A stretch of 54,644 nt of DNA from CAVORB01 sp963736235 (GTDB lineage Bacteria > Pseudomonadota > Gammaproteobacteria > Chromatiales > Chromatiaceae). The stretch lies in assembly GCA_963736235.1 (NCBI GenBank), contig CAVTOR010000026.1, forward strand, positions 1 to 54,644, read 5' to 3'. The notes under the pieces are model-generated. The model had not been told where the DNA came from, ran no database searches, and saw only the letters and a list, made by a program, of their open reading frames with translations. This document shows positions 26,087 through 34,847 of the stretch, one piece after another (position 1 is the first letter of the stretch; the number at the start of each line of letters is the position of its first letter). The position numbers and the translations under genes were made by a program.

Positions 26087-27070
26087 ATGGATTCAGTCAC
26101 CCAAGCCGTTCTCGGTGCCGCAGTCGGCGAGGCCACCCTCGGCCGCCGCGTCGGTCAAAAGGCGCCCCTGTGGGGGGCCTTGCTAGGCACCCTGCCCGAC
26201 CTGGACGTGCTCTACCCCTTCGCCGACCCGGTGACCGCCTTCACCTGGCACCGCGGACCGAGTCACTCCATTTTCGTCCTCGCCGCTCTCACGCCACTGG
26301 TCGTTTGGTTGATTCTGAAGCTACACCCGGGCACCGTGGAGCAGCGCCGCGGCTGGTATCGCCTGGTGCTTCTGGTTTTCGGCACCCACGTTCTGCTCGA
26401 CTGCTTCACCGTCTACGGTACGCAGGCCCTGTGGCCGTTACCGGTGCCGCCGGTGGGCTGGGCGACCATCTTTATCATCGACCCGCTTTACACGCTGCCG
26501 CTGGCCGCCGGGGTGCTCGCCGCCCTGCTGCTTCGCCGCGAACCGAGTCGGGCCCGGCGCTGGAATCTGGCCGGTCTGACCTTTAGCAGCCTCTATCTTG
26601 CCTGGAGCGCCGGTGCCAAGCTCTACGCCGATCACGCGGTACGCGACATCCTGGCCCGGGAGGGGGTGCAGTACGAGCATCTGCAGACCCAGCCCACGCC
26701 CTTCAATACCCTGCTCTGGCGGGTAGTCGGCGTAAATGGCGACCGCTACTTCGAGGGCCTCTGGTCCCTGGTCAGCCCGGAGAAGGGTCTGACCGTGACG
26801 CACCATGGCCATAGACCCGAGCTACTGGCGGAGATCGATAAGACGCCCGCGGTGCAGCGGCTGCAGTGGTTTACCAAGGGACTTCACCGGGTTATCCGAT
26901 ACGGCAACGGTGTCGTCATCAGCGATCTGCGCATGGGCGTGGACCCGGATTACGTGTTCGCCTTCCGGGTGGCCGAGATCAGCAATCCGCACCCCCAACC
27001 CGTGGTTCCCGAGCGCGTTCGCACCGAGCGGGACTTCGGGCGCTTGCGCGAACTTTGGGACCGTATTTGA
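26087..27070 (+). CDS. YdjM-like membrane-bound metal-dependent hydrolase
   Basis: 327 residues. MDSVTQAVLGAAVGEATLGRR, WGALLGTLPDLDVLYPF, HRGPSHSIFVL and VLLDCFTVYGTQALWPL match the YdjM family (PF04307) of inner-membrane proteins with His/Asp putative metal sites. About four membrane helices in the first 180 residues are followed by a soluble C-terminal domain. Role unknown; E. coli ydjM is SOS-regulated, but no LexA box was seen here. Confidence 0.88.
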   Translation: MDSVTQAVLGAAVGEATLGRRVGQKAPLWGALLGTLPDLDVLYPFADPVTAFTWHRGPSHSIFVLAALTPLVVWLILKLHPGTVEQRRGWYRLVLLVFGTHVLLDCFTVYGTQALWPLPVPPVGWATIFIIDPLYTLPLAAGVLAALLLRREPSRARRWNLAGLTFSSLYLAWSAGAKLYADHAVRDILAREGVQYEHLQTQPTPFNTLLWRVVGVNGDRYFEGLWSLVSPEKGLTVTHHGHRPELLAEIDKTPAVQRLQWFTKGLHRVIRYGNGVVISDLRMGVDPDYVFAFRVAEISNPHPQPVVPERVRTERDFGRLRELWDRI

Positions 27071-27093
27071 CACGTCGACGGAGACACAGGGGA

Positions 27094-28071
27094 ATGATTC
27101 TAAAGAAAGCGATTTTCCTGCGACGGGCAATGCTCGCGGCGGGCATACTTGCCGCGGCAGCAGTTCCCGCCACCGAAAACCTGAAGATCACCCCTCTCGG
27201 CAGCCACGACGGCGAATTCTGCCGGTTCGACCGGGCGCTGATCCTGGAAGACCCGGACGGTACACGACTCCTGTATGACGCCGGCCGCACCGTCGCCGGG
27301 CCGGAGGACCCCCGTCTCGGCAAGATCGAGGTGGTGCTGGTGAGCCACATGCACGGCGATCACGTCGGGGACCGCCGGATCGAGCGTGTCAACGCCGGCG
27401 AATGCGGCAAGCCGGACACCCCGATCGTGTCGGCGCCGAGCACGAACAGCGTCGAGATCGCCCGGGCCAAGGGCGCCAAGATGGTTACGGGCAGCGAGAT
27501 GCCGAGCTTCTTTGCCGGCAAGCTGCAGGCACTCGGCGGCGACCCCGACTCCTCGCAGCTCGTGCGTTTCGGCGGGTCGCGGAAGGTCGGCGGGGTTTCC
27601 ATCACCACGGTTCCCGCGGTCCATTCGAACGGCATCGCCGGTGCCTTGATCGGCGGTGAGCTTGGCGACATGCTCGACGCCGCAGGACTGACTGCTTACG
27701 CGGGGCCTCCGACCGGCTATGTGCTCACCTTCTCCAATGGGCTGGTCGTCTACCTGTCCGGCGATACCGGCATCACCGCAGAGCAGGACTCGGTGGTGCG
27801 GCGGCACTACGGGGCAAAGCTTGTCGTCATGAATATCGGCGACACCTTCACCACGGGGCCAAACGAAGCGGCCTATGTGGTCAACGAGCTGATCAAGCCG
27901 GCGGCGGTCATCGCCTCCCACGCCAACGAGGCCGCGACCGAGGGCGGAAAAGTCATCGCAGGTACCAAGACGGAAACCTTTATCAAGGCGTCTGCCGTAC
28001 CCGTCCATCTGCCGCTGAGCGGCCGCACGATGGAGTTCGGCAGCGACGGGACCTGCGTCGGCGGCTGCTAA
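27094..28071 (+). CDS. Exported metallo-beta-lactamase-fold hydrolase
   Basis: 325 residues from ATG 27094 (GGGG box upstream), with a signal peptide (FLRRAMLAAGILAAAAVPA). MBL fold: VSHMHGDHVGD supplies HxHxDH, LSGDTGI the bridging Asp and ASHANEA the late His. C-terminal CVGGC adds two cysteines. It would act in the periplasm as a hydrolase; substrate unknown. It lies 23 bases after the YdjM-like gene and 12 before an SDR, so they form one operon. Confidence 0.88.
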   Translation: MILKKAIFLRRAMLAAGILAAAAVPATENLKITPLGSHDGEFCRFDRALILEDPDGTRLLYDAGRTVAGPEDPRLGKIEVVLVSHMHGDHVGDRRIERVNAGECGKPDTPIVSAPSTNSVEIARAKGAKMVTGSEMPSFFAGKLQALGGDPDSSQLVRFGGSRKVGGVSITTVPAVHSNGIAGALIGGELGDMLDAAGLTAYAGPPTGYVLTFSNGLVVYLSGDTGITAEQDSVVRRHYGAKLVVMNIGDTFTTGPNEAAYVVNELIKPAAVIASHANEAATEGGKVIAGTKTETFIKASAVPVHLPLSGRTMEFGSDGTCVGGC

Positions 28072-28083
28072 GCCCTATCGACA

Positions 28084-28905
28084 ATGGTAAGCACCGTTGA
28101 CAAGGTCAGCCGCCGCGAGCCGCGATCCGTCGCACTGGTCACCGGCGCGACCGGCGCGATCGGAAGCGCTATCGCCGAGCGCATCGCAGCCCGCCCCGAT
28201 CATGCAGTCGTCCTGGTTTGCCGCGATGCTGCGAAGGCTCAGACGGCGGTCGAGGCGATCCGGCATCAAACCGGTAACCCCCACATTCGATATGAACTCG
28301 TCGACTTGTCGCAGCGCGCGTCCATCCGAGCGCTCGCCGAGCGATGGCACGGCCCCGCACACGTACTGATCAACAACGCCGCGATCACACCCCGGCGGCG
28401 CGAGGAAACACCCGAGGGCATCGAGCTTCAGTTCGCCACCAATGTGCTGGGCTACTTCTGGATGATCACCGCATTCCGGGATCATCTTGCCCGCTCGGCG
28501 CCGGCGCGCGTGGTCAACGTCGCGAGCTACTGGGCCGGTGGGCTGGATCTGGAGGACCTGGAGTTCAAACGCCGCCGCTACGATAACGATGCCGCCTACC
28601 GGCAGTCGAAGCAGGCCGATCGAATGCTGACGGTCGCCTTCGCCGAGCGCCTTCGGGAATCGCAGATCACGGTCAACGCATGTCACCCCGGCGACGTGGT
28701 GTCGACCCTGAGCCGCAACCTGGGTTTCGGCGGTCACGAGAGCCCCGATCAGGCCGCGAGCACCCCCGCATGGCTGGCCACCGAGGCTATCGGAGCGAGA
28801 GAAACCGGTAAGTACTTCGAGCATCATCGCGAGGTGTCGTGCCGATTCGGCGCGGACCGCGACGCGGTCGAGGCACTCTTCCTCATATGCGAAGGCTATG
28901 GTTGA
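28084..28905 (+). CDS. Short-chain dehydrogenase/reductase
   Basis: 273 residues. Rossmann motif TGATGAIGSAI, LINNAAI, FATNVLGYFWM, Ser in VNVASY and the catalytic YRQSK (YxxxK) are all present. Overall pattern is like retinol-dehydrogenase/WW-domain-oxidoreductase-type SDRs. NAD(P)-dependent oxidoreductase in the cytoplasm; substrate unknown. Same operon as the MBL-fold and cupin genes. Confidence 0.9.
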   Translation: MVSTVDKVSRREPRSVALVTGATGAIGSAIAERIAARPDHAVVLVCRDAAKAQTAVEAIRHQTGNPHIRYELVDLSQRASIRALAERWHGPAHVLINNAAITPRRREETPEGIELQFATNVLGYFWMITAFRDHLARSAPARVVNVASYWAGGLDLEDLEFKRRRYDNDAAYRQSKQADRMLTVAFAERLRESQITVNACHPGDVVSTLSRNLGFGGHESPDQAASTPAWLATEAIGARETGKYFEHHREVSCRFGADRDAVEALFLICEGYG

Positions 28906-28923
28906 CTGGCGAATCGCGAATTC

Positions 28924-29430
28924 ATGATGACAAAGCAACCGACACGGCACATCGGCCGTTTCGCCGCAGTCGTCCTCTGTACTCTCGGATCGACCCAGTT
29001 GACCGCCGCCGAGACTGCTGCACAGCCGCCGACCGGTGCGCAGGCTGTGACCCTGATCAAGACGCCACCCCAGATCCTCACGCGGCAAAAGCTGCCGAAC
29101 TTCGTCGGCATCTCCGCCCAGACGGCCGGGGCGAATGGCTTGTCAATGAATCTGGTGGTCATCCCGCCAGGGGCCGCCGCCGAGCCGCACTTCCACAAGG
29201 GCTTCGAGAGCGCCGTCTACGTGCTGGAGGGACGGGTGGAGACGCGCTACGGACCGGGGCTCGAGGAATCGGTGATCACCGAGGCGGGTGGCTTCTTGTT
29301 CATCCCGCCCGACGTGCCCCACCAGCCCGCCAACCTGAGCGAGACGGATACGGCCCGCGCCATCGTGGTGCGCAACGATCCGAACGAGCAGGAGCACGTC
29401 ATTCTCTACGACCCGAGCGATCATGATTGA
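28924..29430 (+). CDS. Exported cupin-domain protein
   Basis: 168 residues with a signal peptide (FAAVVLCTLGSTQLTAAETA). One conserved cupin barrel: PPGAAAEPHFHKGFESAVYVLEG holds the HxH...E metal-ligand motif, and FIPPDVPHQPANLS the second His motif. A single-domain periplasmic cupin, possibly a dioxygenase or binding protein. It overlaps the next cupin gene by 8 bases. Confidence 0.85.
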   Translation: MMTKQPTRHIGRFAAVVLCTLGSTQLTAAETAAQPPTGAQAVTLIKTPPQILTRQKLPNFVGISAQTAGANGLSMNLVVIPPGAAAEPHFHKGFESAVYVLEGRVETRYGPGLEESVITEAGGFLFIPPDVPHQPANLSETDTARAIVVRNDPNEQEHVILYDPSDHD

Positions 29431-30139
29431 ATCCCAGAACCGGCCTGCGGCCATGCCAGAGCAAACTCCCGAGCCCCTGGCGGACGTCAATGCTGATCTC
29501 ACCCGCCGAGTGGTGGTCGACACGCGGCGGATGACCTGGGAGCCGAGCCCAAGCGGCACCGTCTGGCGCAAACCGCTCTACCGCCGCGGCGGAGAGTTCG
29601 GCCCGGTGACCAGCTTGGTGCGCTATGCGGCTGGCGGCGCTTTCCCGGAGCATGCGCACCCGGAAGGCGAAGAGATCCTGGTGCTGGACGGGGTGTTCTC
29701 GGACGAGCACGGGGACTACCCCACCGGCACCTTCCTGATGAATCCCCACGGCAGCCGGCATTCACCGCGCTCGGCGCATGGATGCACCCTGTTCGTGCGT
29801 CTGCGCCAATATCCGGGAGAGGACCGTTCTCGGCTGGTGGAGGACTCCCGTGCGGAAAGCGGATGGCGGCCAGGCCTGGTCAAGGGGCTCAGCGTGCGCC
29901 CCCTCTACGTCCAGGGCGGCTATCCGGAAAATGTCGCGCTCGTGCGCTGGGATCCGGATACCCATTTTCAGCGCCACACCCACTGGGGCGGTGAGGAGAT
30001 TCTAGTGTTGCAGGGCGAATTCGCCGACGAGCACGGCCGGTACCCGCAAGGGACCTGGATTCGCAGCCCTCACATGAGCCAGCACACACCCTTCTCCGAA
30101 ACTGGGTGCCTTATCTACGTGCGAGTCGGGGGGCTATAA
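29423..30139 (+). CDS. Two-domain ChrR-type cupin protein
   Basis: 238 residues with two ChrR-type cupin repeats. The first is SLVRYAAGGAFPEHAHPEGEEILVLDG and the second LVRWDPDTHFQRHTHWGGEEILVLQG; each has the H-x-H...E metal motif and a C-terminal H. No ChrR N-terminal anti-sigma zinc domain and no adjacent ECF sigma gene, so it is not a sensor in the RpoE-ChrR sense. Cytoplasmic; function unknown. Confidence 0.87.
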   Translation: MIESQNRPAAMPEQTPEPLADVNADLTRRVVVDTRRMTWEPSPSGTVWRKPLYRRGGEFGPVTSLVRYAAGGAFPEHAHPEGEEILVLDGVFSDEHGDYPTGTFLMNPHGSRHSPRSAHGCTLFVRLRQYPGEDRSRLVEDSRAESGWRPGLVKGLSVRPLYVQGGYPENVALVRWDPDTHFQRHTHWGGEEILVLQGEFADEHGRYPQGTWIRSPHMSQHTPFSETGCLIYVRVGGL

Positions 30140-30236
30140 TCCAGCGATTGAGCCCTGCCGGTGCCGGCTCTTACCTCCGCGTTTCTCTGATCTTGCTCGG
30201 CACCAGGCACAGACCGACAAGACATCGGCCATTCGC

Positions 30237-30937
30237 TTAGCGCTTCGCGGGTTGCTCGATATCTCCCTGACTCCACTCCCTGAGCACGGTGGAGGTCTCG
30301 TCGGTTACGCGCGCCCTCGCCTCCTGTCGGTCGCACCCACCGACGAGCAATTCGTCGTACTCAGTCGCCGTGTGGCGAACGTGCGCGACGACAGCAAGGC
30401 GAACCGCGTCCTCGTCCAGGGCTTTCGCGTCAGCGCTTTGACCGACACGACCGCTGTACTTGCGGCAGGCATGCTCCGCGATCTGCGTCTCGCGCCGGTG
30501 CGGACAGCCCGGATAGAGATCCCGGACCCGCTGGGCAAACCGAGCGACGTACTGGTCATCCAACTCCGCCCGGCGATCAGCGGCGCGGACACGCAGCGCC
30601 TCCTTAGTCGCCGCGTCCGCCGAACACTCTTGCTCTGCTCGCTCAAGGGCGTCCTCCTCGACCAGCAGCCCCTTGCGCTCATACCGCTTGCGCGCCCGAC
30701 TCCATTTCAGGACCACCGCCGAGAGTCCGGAGTGCTTGCGTACGCGACGCGTCAAGCCCGCATCACCCGCGGGAAGAAAGACAAGGTGATCCAGTCGGCA
30801 CAGGTGAGGCACAAGGCCCGTCTTTCATCAGCGAGTGTGATCCAGGCGCAACGCCCGAGATCCGCCCCGCACTCGTGGCACCGGCTATCTCGGTTGGAGA
30901 TGAAGACCTTGAGGTCGCTGCCGGGGTTCGCCTTCAC
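30237..30937 (-). CDS. DUF2293 protein with N-terminal zinc-ribbon-like motif (frameshifted)
   Basis: About 233 residues from ATG 30937. A CHECGADLG...CLTCAD segment gives two CxxC pairs, then FLPAGDAGLTRRVRKHSGLSAVVLKWSR and a C-terminal DUF2293 (IAEHACRKYSGRVGQSADAKALDEDAVRLAVVAHVRHTATEYDELL). One C is missing near 30792, breaking the frame; restored, the protein is complete. Function unknown. It ends a leftward run with higBA. Confidence 0.78.
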
Positions 30938-30948
30938 GTTGGGCGTGA

Positions 30949-31242
30949 CTATGCCGCCCGCGGAGAGATCTCCGCCTCGATCTTCCCGCCGGAATCTTTT
31001 GCCGCAGTCTTCAGGTCGAACGCGGTTTGCAGGTCCATCCAGAACTCCGGGCTGGTCCCGAAGTACCGCGAGAGCCGTAACGCCGTATCCGGCGTGATCG
31101 CACGGCGCTCACGCACGATGTCGTTGATACGCGGTGCAGGGACCTTGAGCTCAAGGGCCAGGGCGCTCGCCGAGAGCCCGAGCGGCACCAGAAACTCCTC
31201 GCGCAGAATCTCGCCGGCATGGATTGGGCGCATCTTGTTCAT
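30949..31242 (-). CDS. higA: HigA-family antitoxin
   Basis: 97 residues from ATG 31242. MRPIHAGEILREEFLVPLGLSASALALELKVPAPRINDIVRERRAIT is the XRE helix-turn-helix of HigA; the C-terminus (GTSPEFWMDLQTAFDL) is typical. It lies 11 bases downstream of the toxin gene. It neutralises HigB and represses the operon. Confidence 0.93.
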   Translation of the reverse strand: MNKMRPIHAGEILREEFLVPLGLSASALALELKVPAPRINDIVRERRAITPDTALRLSRYFGTSPEFWMDLQTAFDLKTAAKDSGGKIEAEISPRAA

Positions 31243-31253
31243 GGTTGCGGTCC

Positions 31254-31532
31254 TCAATGGTAATCGACGATCTCGACGTCGTAGGCGTTCCCGTCCTCGA
31301 AACGAAAACACAAGCGCCACTGATCGTTTACCCGAATGCTAAACTCTCCTCGACGGTCGCCCTTCAGGGCCTCCAGTCGGTTCGCCGGGGGTATGCGCAG
31401 GTCCTCGATGCGCCGCGCGATGTCGAGCATCTGAAGTTTCCGCTCCGCGACCGACTGAAAGGCCCGGAAGCGTTTCGTCGGCTTGCCGAGGTACAGGGCC
31501 TCCGTATGCTTGCAGCGGAAGGACTTGATCAT
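31254..31532 (-). CDS. higB: HigB-family RelE-fold toxin
   Basis: 92 residues. MIKSFRCKHTEALYLGK ... LEALKGDRRGEFSIRVNDQWRLCFRFEDGNAYDVEIVDYH is the HigB family pattern with the conserved N-D-QWRL-F core. It is a ribosome-dependent mRNA endonuclease by family. First gene of the higBA operon, with operator repeats just upstream. Confidence 0.93.
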   Translation of the reverse strand: MIKSFRCKHTEALYLGKPTKRFRAFQSVAERKLQMLDIARRIEDLRIPPANRLEALKGDRRGEFSIRVNDQWRLCFRFEDGNAYDVEIVDYH

Positions 31533-31540
31533 GGGTAAAG

Positions 31541-31575
31541 GCTAGAACGCTAGCCGTTAAACGGCAAGCATTATA
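31541..31575 (-). promoter_or_regulatory. higBA promoter and operator
   Basis: Minus-strand perfect -10 TATAAT (31570-31575) with two inverted repeats between it and the toxin start: CCGTT/AACGG (31554-31564) and GCTAG/CTAGC (31541-31554). Position and symmetry fit HigA autorepression. Confidence 0.7.
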
Positions 31576-31703
31576 TCGGTGGCTCTGGGGCGGTTCAGGC
31601 GGAATTGCCAATGCGGAGCGGTGGCAGCACGGCCGACAATCCCACCGGGCGTTCGGTTTGATGAGTCGGTCGACTACATCGCAGAAATTGCGATCAAAAG
31701 GGC

Positions 31704-31736
31704 CTGTGCTAGATTTGTGCTAACTGGCTAGCACAG
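31704..31736. repeat. Candidate integrase arm-type sites
   Basis: CTGTGCTAG (31704-31712) and its reverse complement CTAGCACAG (31728-31736) flank a third TTGTGCTAA between them. Three GTGCTA copies in 33 bases, 95 bases from the attachment core, fit arm sites bound by a tyrosine integrase or its excision factor. Confidence 0.5.
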
Positions 31737-31828
31737 CGAACCCTAAGTGATTGAAAAGTCAACTGCGGTATTGAGAGGGCAAGCGCCGCAAGTGACTGTT
31801 TTTTAAGGAAATGCCAAGTGCAGATTCG

Positions 31829-31874
31829 GGCTACGAACCAGGTGGTCGGGAGTTCGAATCTCTCCGGGCGCGAC
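31829..31874 (+). other. tRNA-Arg(ACG) 3' fragment, attachment site (attP-like)
   Basis: GGCTACGAACC, GGTGGTCGG, the T-arm GAGTTCGAATCTC and an acceptor end CGGGCGCG match the 3' half of tRNA-Arg(ACG): the anticodon loop CTACGAA and T-loop TTCGAAT are exact. The D-arm, acceptor 5' strand and CCA end are missing, so it is not a working tRNA. A tRNA 3' fragment beside an integrase gene is the usual core of a tyrosine-integrase attachment site. Confidence 0.8.
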
Positions 31875-31928
31875 AAAATTCGGAGTTAGATCAAGCGGTT
31901 ACGGCATCACGCCTAACCGCTTTTTGTT

Positions 31929-32988
31929 TTAGCAAAACCAGTGCGGGAGGGAGTCCTCTCCACACACCCGATTTGCGGCGTCGATCAGGTTCTGCAACTC
32001 GGCCGCCGAGTAGTGTGTGGTGATTCGTCCCGACCTGTGTCCCAGAAGGTCCCTGCCGGTCCTCGTAGCTCACCCCAGCCGCACGCAAGCGGCGTCCGAA
32101 GGTGTGCTTCATGTCATGCACGCGCACCTGCGCAAGGTCTGCGCGCTTCCGTGCACTTTGCCAGGCAGTGTTGTTCATCCCGTTAACGGGATGTCCCCGG
32201 AACGTGAACACATACTCCGGGTGCTCACCCCTGACTTCTTCAGTCACGGACCGTGCCACACGATTGAGAACAACCAGGCGCTCATCTCCGTTCTTGACTC
32301 GATCGGCCGGGATGATGAACACGCTGGTGTCCAACTCGCGCACTGACACTTCCCACTCCCACCGCAGACCGCAGACTTCTTTCTCCCTGGTCCCTGTGTT
32401 CACCTTGAAGAGCGCCGTCCTGGCCAAGTGCGGCGGCAGCTCCCTGAACAGCCGATCCTGTTCCTCCCACGACAAGGGGTAAGGTTGTCGTGCGTCCGTC
32501 ACCGGCAACAACTTGATCTTTGGCGGTGACTGCAACCAGGTCAGGTTGTTCTCATCGAGCCACTCCGATGCGGCCAGGTTCAGGATGTGCCTTACCACCC
32601 CGAGAGCGAGGTTGATGCTCTTGGTCTTGATTCCCTGCTTGCGCCGGGCCTTGATGAAGGGCTGCAGGGTTCCAGCATGAACCGACTCGATCGACAGATG
32701 ACCGATGTACGGGTCGAGCTGCTTGAGATGCAGCGCCTCATCGGCGATGCGCCGTTTGTGGTGGTTCTCGTTGAGGTATTTGGTCGCTGCAAGCCGAAAA
32801 GCGCGCTTCGGCCTTATTCCGTAGACGACCGCCTGCCGGACGTCCTCCGCTTTCTTGGCGAGGTACTCTTCCGCCTTTGCGAGGTCGCTCTCTCCAGTGC
32901 TTTCGCAAACGCGGACGCCTCGGATCTGCTTGTCGATGTGCCAGACCCCACCGCGCTTGTAGAGGCCGGGCGTTCTCTTGCGTCCCAT
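31929..32988 (-). CDS. int: Tyrosine integrase next to attachment site (frameshifted)
   Basis: About 352 residues from ATG 32988. N-terminal MGRKRTPGLYKRGGVWHIDK, core-binding domain, then catalytic Arg in NTGTREKEVCGLRWEWE and HDMKHTFGRRLRAAG (a Lys in place of the usual second Arg of HxxR). An extra G in a GGG run near 32055 breaks the frame. In the other frame the protein continues LLGHRSGRITTHYSAAEL with the late His and the nucleophile Tyr, ending at 31929. It should recombine the tRNA-Arg site. Confidence 0.88.
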
Positions 32989-33224
32989 AGTTGGTCTCCT
33001 CTGGGTAGACCGGGACGCCCGTTGCGGGCCTTATACTGATCCACCCAGGCATCTAGATCAAACCGATCGAAGGCTACCCCTTGCTTCCCAATTCGAATCT
33101 CGACGATGTACGGGCGGACCTCCACGCTGAAGCGATTCTTGTCCATCCCGAGATAGAAGGGGGCATCCCTCAGCCGGATAAGCCTGGGATTGATTCGGGA
33201 AAAGCTGTCCGCGTCGTCGTGCAT
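32814..33224 (-). CDS. AlpA-like excisionase/regulator overlapping the integrase gene
   Basis: 136 residues. INPRLIRLRDAPFYLGMDKNRFSVEVRPYIVEIRIGKQGVAFDRFDLDAWVDQYKARNGRPG is the compact winged-helix region of AlpA-like proteins found before this class of integrase. The C-terminus (FAKALERATSQRRKS), in a different frame, overlaps the first 175 bases of the integrase; such long overlaps are known for this pair in related elements. It probably controls excision. Confidence 0.75.
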   Translation of the reverse strand: MHDDADSFSRINPRLIRLRDAPFYLGMDKNRFSVEVRPYIVEIRIGKQGVAFDRFDLDAWVDQYKARNGRPGLPRGDQLWDARERPASTSAVGSGTSTSRSEASAFAKALERATSQRRKSTSPRKRRTSGRRSSTE

Positions 33225-33548
33225 TTGCCCGCCGTTTAACCGGTCTACACCTGGTCTTCGAAAAGAAGGTGGCGCTACGCCGACCCCATCGAGACAAAAC
33301 GCTTTGTGCGTGTCTCAACGACGGGGTGTGTGACCAGCGCGGTTCCTAATACCAGAACTGGCAAAGCGACTTACGACCCAACGACAACCTGCCAACGAGA
33401 CTATTGAGATTGGGAACCGATAAGGCCGAATCTGCTTGTCTCGAGAGCGGGACCGCGGACGCCGAGGTAGATAAAGGACGCCCAGAGGGAAACGCTGAAC
33501 TAGTCGAGTTTTCCCGCACTTTGCTCCGCGGGTTGATCATTGAATCAA
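33225..33548. other. Intergenic region upstream of AlpA-like gene
   Basis: 324 bases without a convincing gene. It contains a stem-forming segment (CCCC...GAGACA with TGTCTC...GGGG, about 33289-33329). The region carries the promoter of the AlpA-like gene and ends at the IS5-family element. Confidence 0.45.
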
Positions 33549-34710
33549 TAGGGGCTGATTAATATTGGCTTTTCCGGGCAATTCGGGTGGCATTTGGCGA
33601 CGATTTTGGCGGTTTTTGCGCCTTTTCCCGGATTCAGGACGCACCTTGGCTGCTGGGACCCAACAACGCCTTCTTGGCGATCACCAGGTTGGCCAGGGCG
33701 AACAGAGCGTGCAGCTGCGCGGTGTTCTTGGCCAGGCCCTTGTAGCGCACCTTGCGATGACCGAACAGGTTCTTCATGACATGGAACGGATGCTCGACGC
33801 GGGAGCGCAGTTGCGCTTTGAGCCGTTCGGCGCGACGCGTCAACTCCTTCAGCGGACCCTCCGCCATCGCCTTGAGCTTGCCGCGTTTCATGGCGATGTG
33901 CCACTTCAGCGGCTTGTCTCTGAGCGCTTGGCGCTTGTCGGCCCCGATGTAGCCGGCGTCGGCGAAGACGATCTCCTCTTCTCCATGCAGCAAGTGCTCG
34001 GTCTGGGTGACGTCGGAGACGTTGGCGGCGGTGCCCACGACGGTGTGCACCAGTCCGGAGTCGGCATCCGCACCGATGTGCGCCTTCATGCCGAAATACC
34101 ATTGCTTGCCCTTGCGGGTCTGGTGCATCTGGGGATCGCGCGCCTTCTCTTTGTTCTTGGTCGAGGACGGCGCGGCCAGGATGGTGGCATCGGTCAGGGT
34201 GCCCTTGTTCAATAGCAGCCCGCGCTCGCGCAGGTGGCGGTTGACGGTCTCGAAGATCATCTTGGTCAGACCATTGGCTTCGAGCAAGTGGCGAAAGCCC
34301 AGCAGCGTGGTGGCATCGGGCACCGACTCGCGGCTCAAATCAATCCCGACGAAGTTGCGCAGCGCCTGGCTGTCGTAGATCGCATCCTCCAGCGCCTCGT
34401 CGGCCAGCGCGTACCACTGCTGCAGGCAGTACATGCGCAGCATGCGCTCCAGACCGATCGGGCGGCGACCGCGCCCCGTACCTGCGTCCGGGAAGTAGTA
34501 GGGCTTGAGCGCTGCGATCAGCGCCGCCCAGGGCACGATCTGCTCCATCTCCCCCAGGAAGCGCTCGCGGCGGGTGACCTTCTTCTTGCCGGCAAACTCG
34601 GCTTGGGCAAAAGACAGTTGCTTCATCGGGTGACTCGCTGGCGGCGGTGGATTGCCAAGTATTTTACCACTCACGCCCCATTGATGTGGGTGATTTAATC
34701 AGTGTCTCCA
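33549..34710 (-). mobile_element. IS5-family insertion sequence
   Basis: One transposase gene bounded by imperfect terminal inverted repeats sharing CTGATTAA: left end GGGGCTGATTAATATTGG near 33551, right end, reversed, GAGACACTGATTAAATCACC near 34706. The exact ends and the target duplication could not be fixed by eye. It lies between the integrase module and the AcaB-like gene. Confidence 0.7.
33634..34626 (-). CDS. IS5-family DDE transposase
   Basis: 330 residues from ATG 34626 (MKQLSFAQAEFAGKKK), the normal start of this IS5 subgroup. DUF772-type N-terminus (IGLERMLRMYCLQQWYALADEALEDAIYD). Catalytic Asp in GTLTDATI, Asp in VFADAGYIGADK and Glu in LRSRVEHPFHVMK. Intact, so the element could be active. 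A GTG at 34674 would add 16 residues but is less likely. Confidence 0.93.
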   Translation of the reverse strand: MKQLSFAQAEFAGKKKVTRRERFLGEMEQIVPWAALIAALKPYYFPDAGTGRGRRPIGLERMLRMYCLQQWYALADEALEDAIYDSQALRNFVGIDLSRESVPDATTLLGFRHLLEANGLTKMIFETVNRHLRERGLLLNKGTLTDATILAAPSSTKNKEKARDPQMHQTRKGKQWYFGMKAHIGADADSGLVHTVVGTAANVSDVTQTEHLLHGEEEIVFADAGYIGADKRQALRDKPLKWHIAMKRGKLKAMAEGPLKELTRRAERLKAQLRSRVEHPFHVMKNLFGHRKVRYKGLAKNTAQLHALFALANLVIAKKALLGPSSQGAS

Positions 34711-34847
34711 GAGTAGCGGGGGTTGCCCGCGCGCACGGTTCTCGCCGATGCCATCGTCACCCATCAGCATCCAAGCGAATCCGCAGGTGATAACCTCAAA
34801 GGCCGGAGGAGAGCAGCAGCCAGCCAGCACGCCTTCTCACTGCGCCA

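Larger units (their letters stand above)
31533..31928. other. Intergenic region with integration signals
   Basis: 396 bases between higB and the integrase gene. It holds the higBA operator, a candidate arm-site cluster (31704-31736) and the tRNA-Arg fragment (31829-31874). No gene seen. Confidence 0.6.

Noticed and set aside
29423..30139. ChrR anti-sigma factor
   Set aside because: It has the cupin repeats but lacks the N-terminal zinc-binding anti-sigma domain, and no ECF sigma factor gene is adjacent.
31829..31874. Functional tRNA-Arg gene
   Set aside because: Only the anticodon-loop 3' side, T-arm and acceptor 3' strand are present; D-arm and 5' acceptor strand are missing.
33346..33540. 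64-codon minus-strand frame next to the IS5 element
   Set aside because: No Shine-Dalgarno, Ser-rich low-complexity peptide, no coupling to a neighbour.
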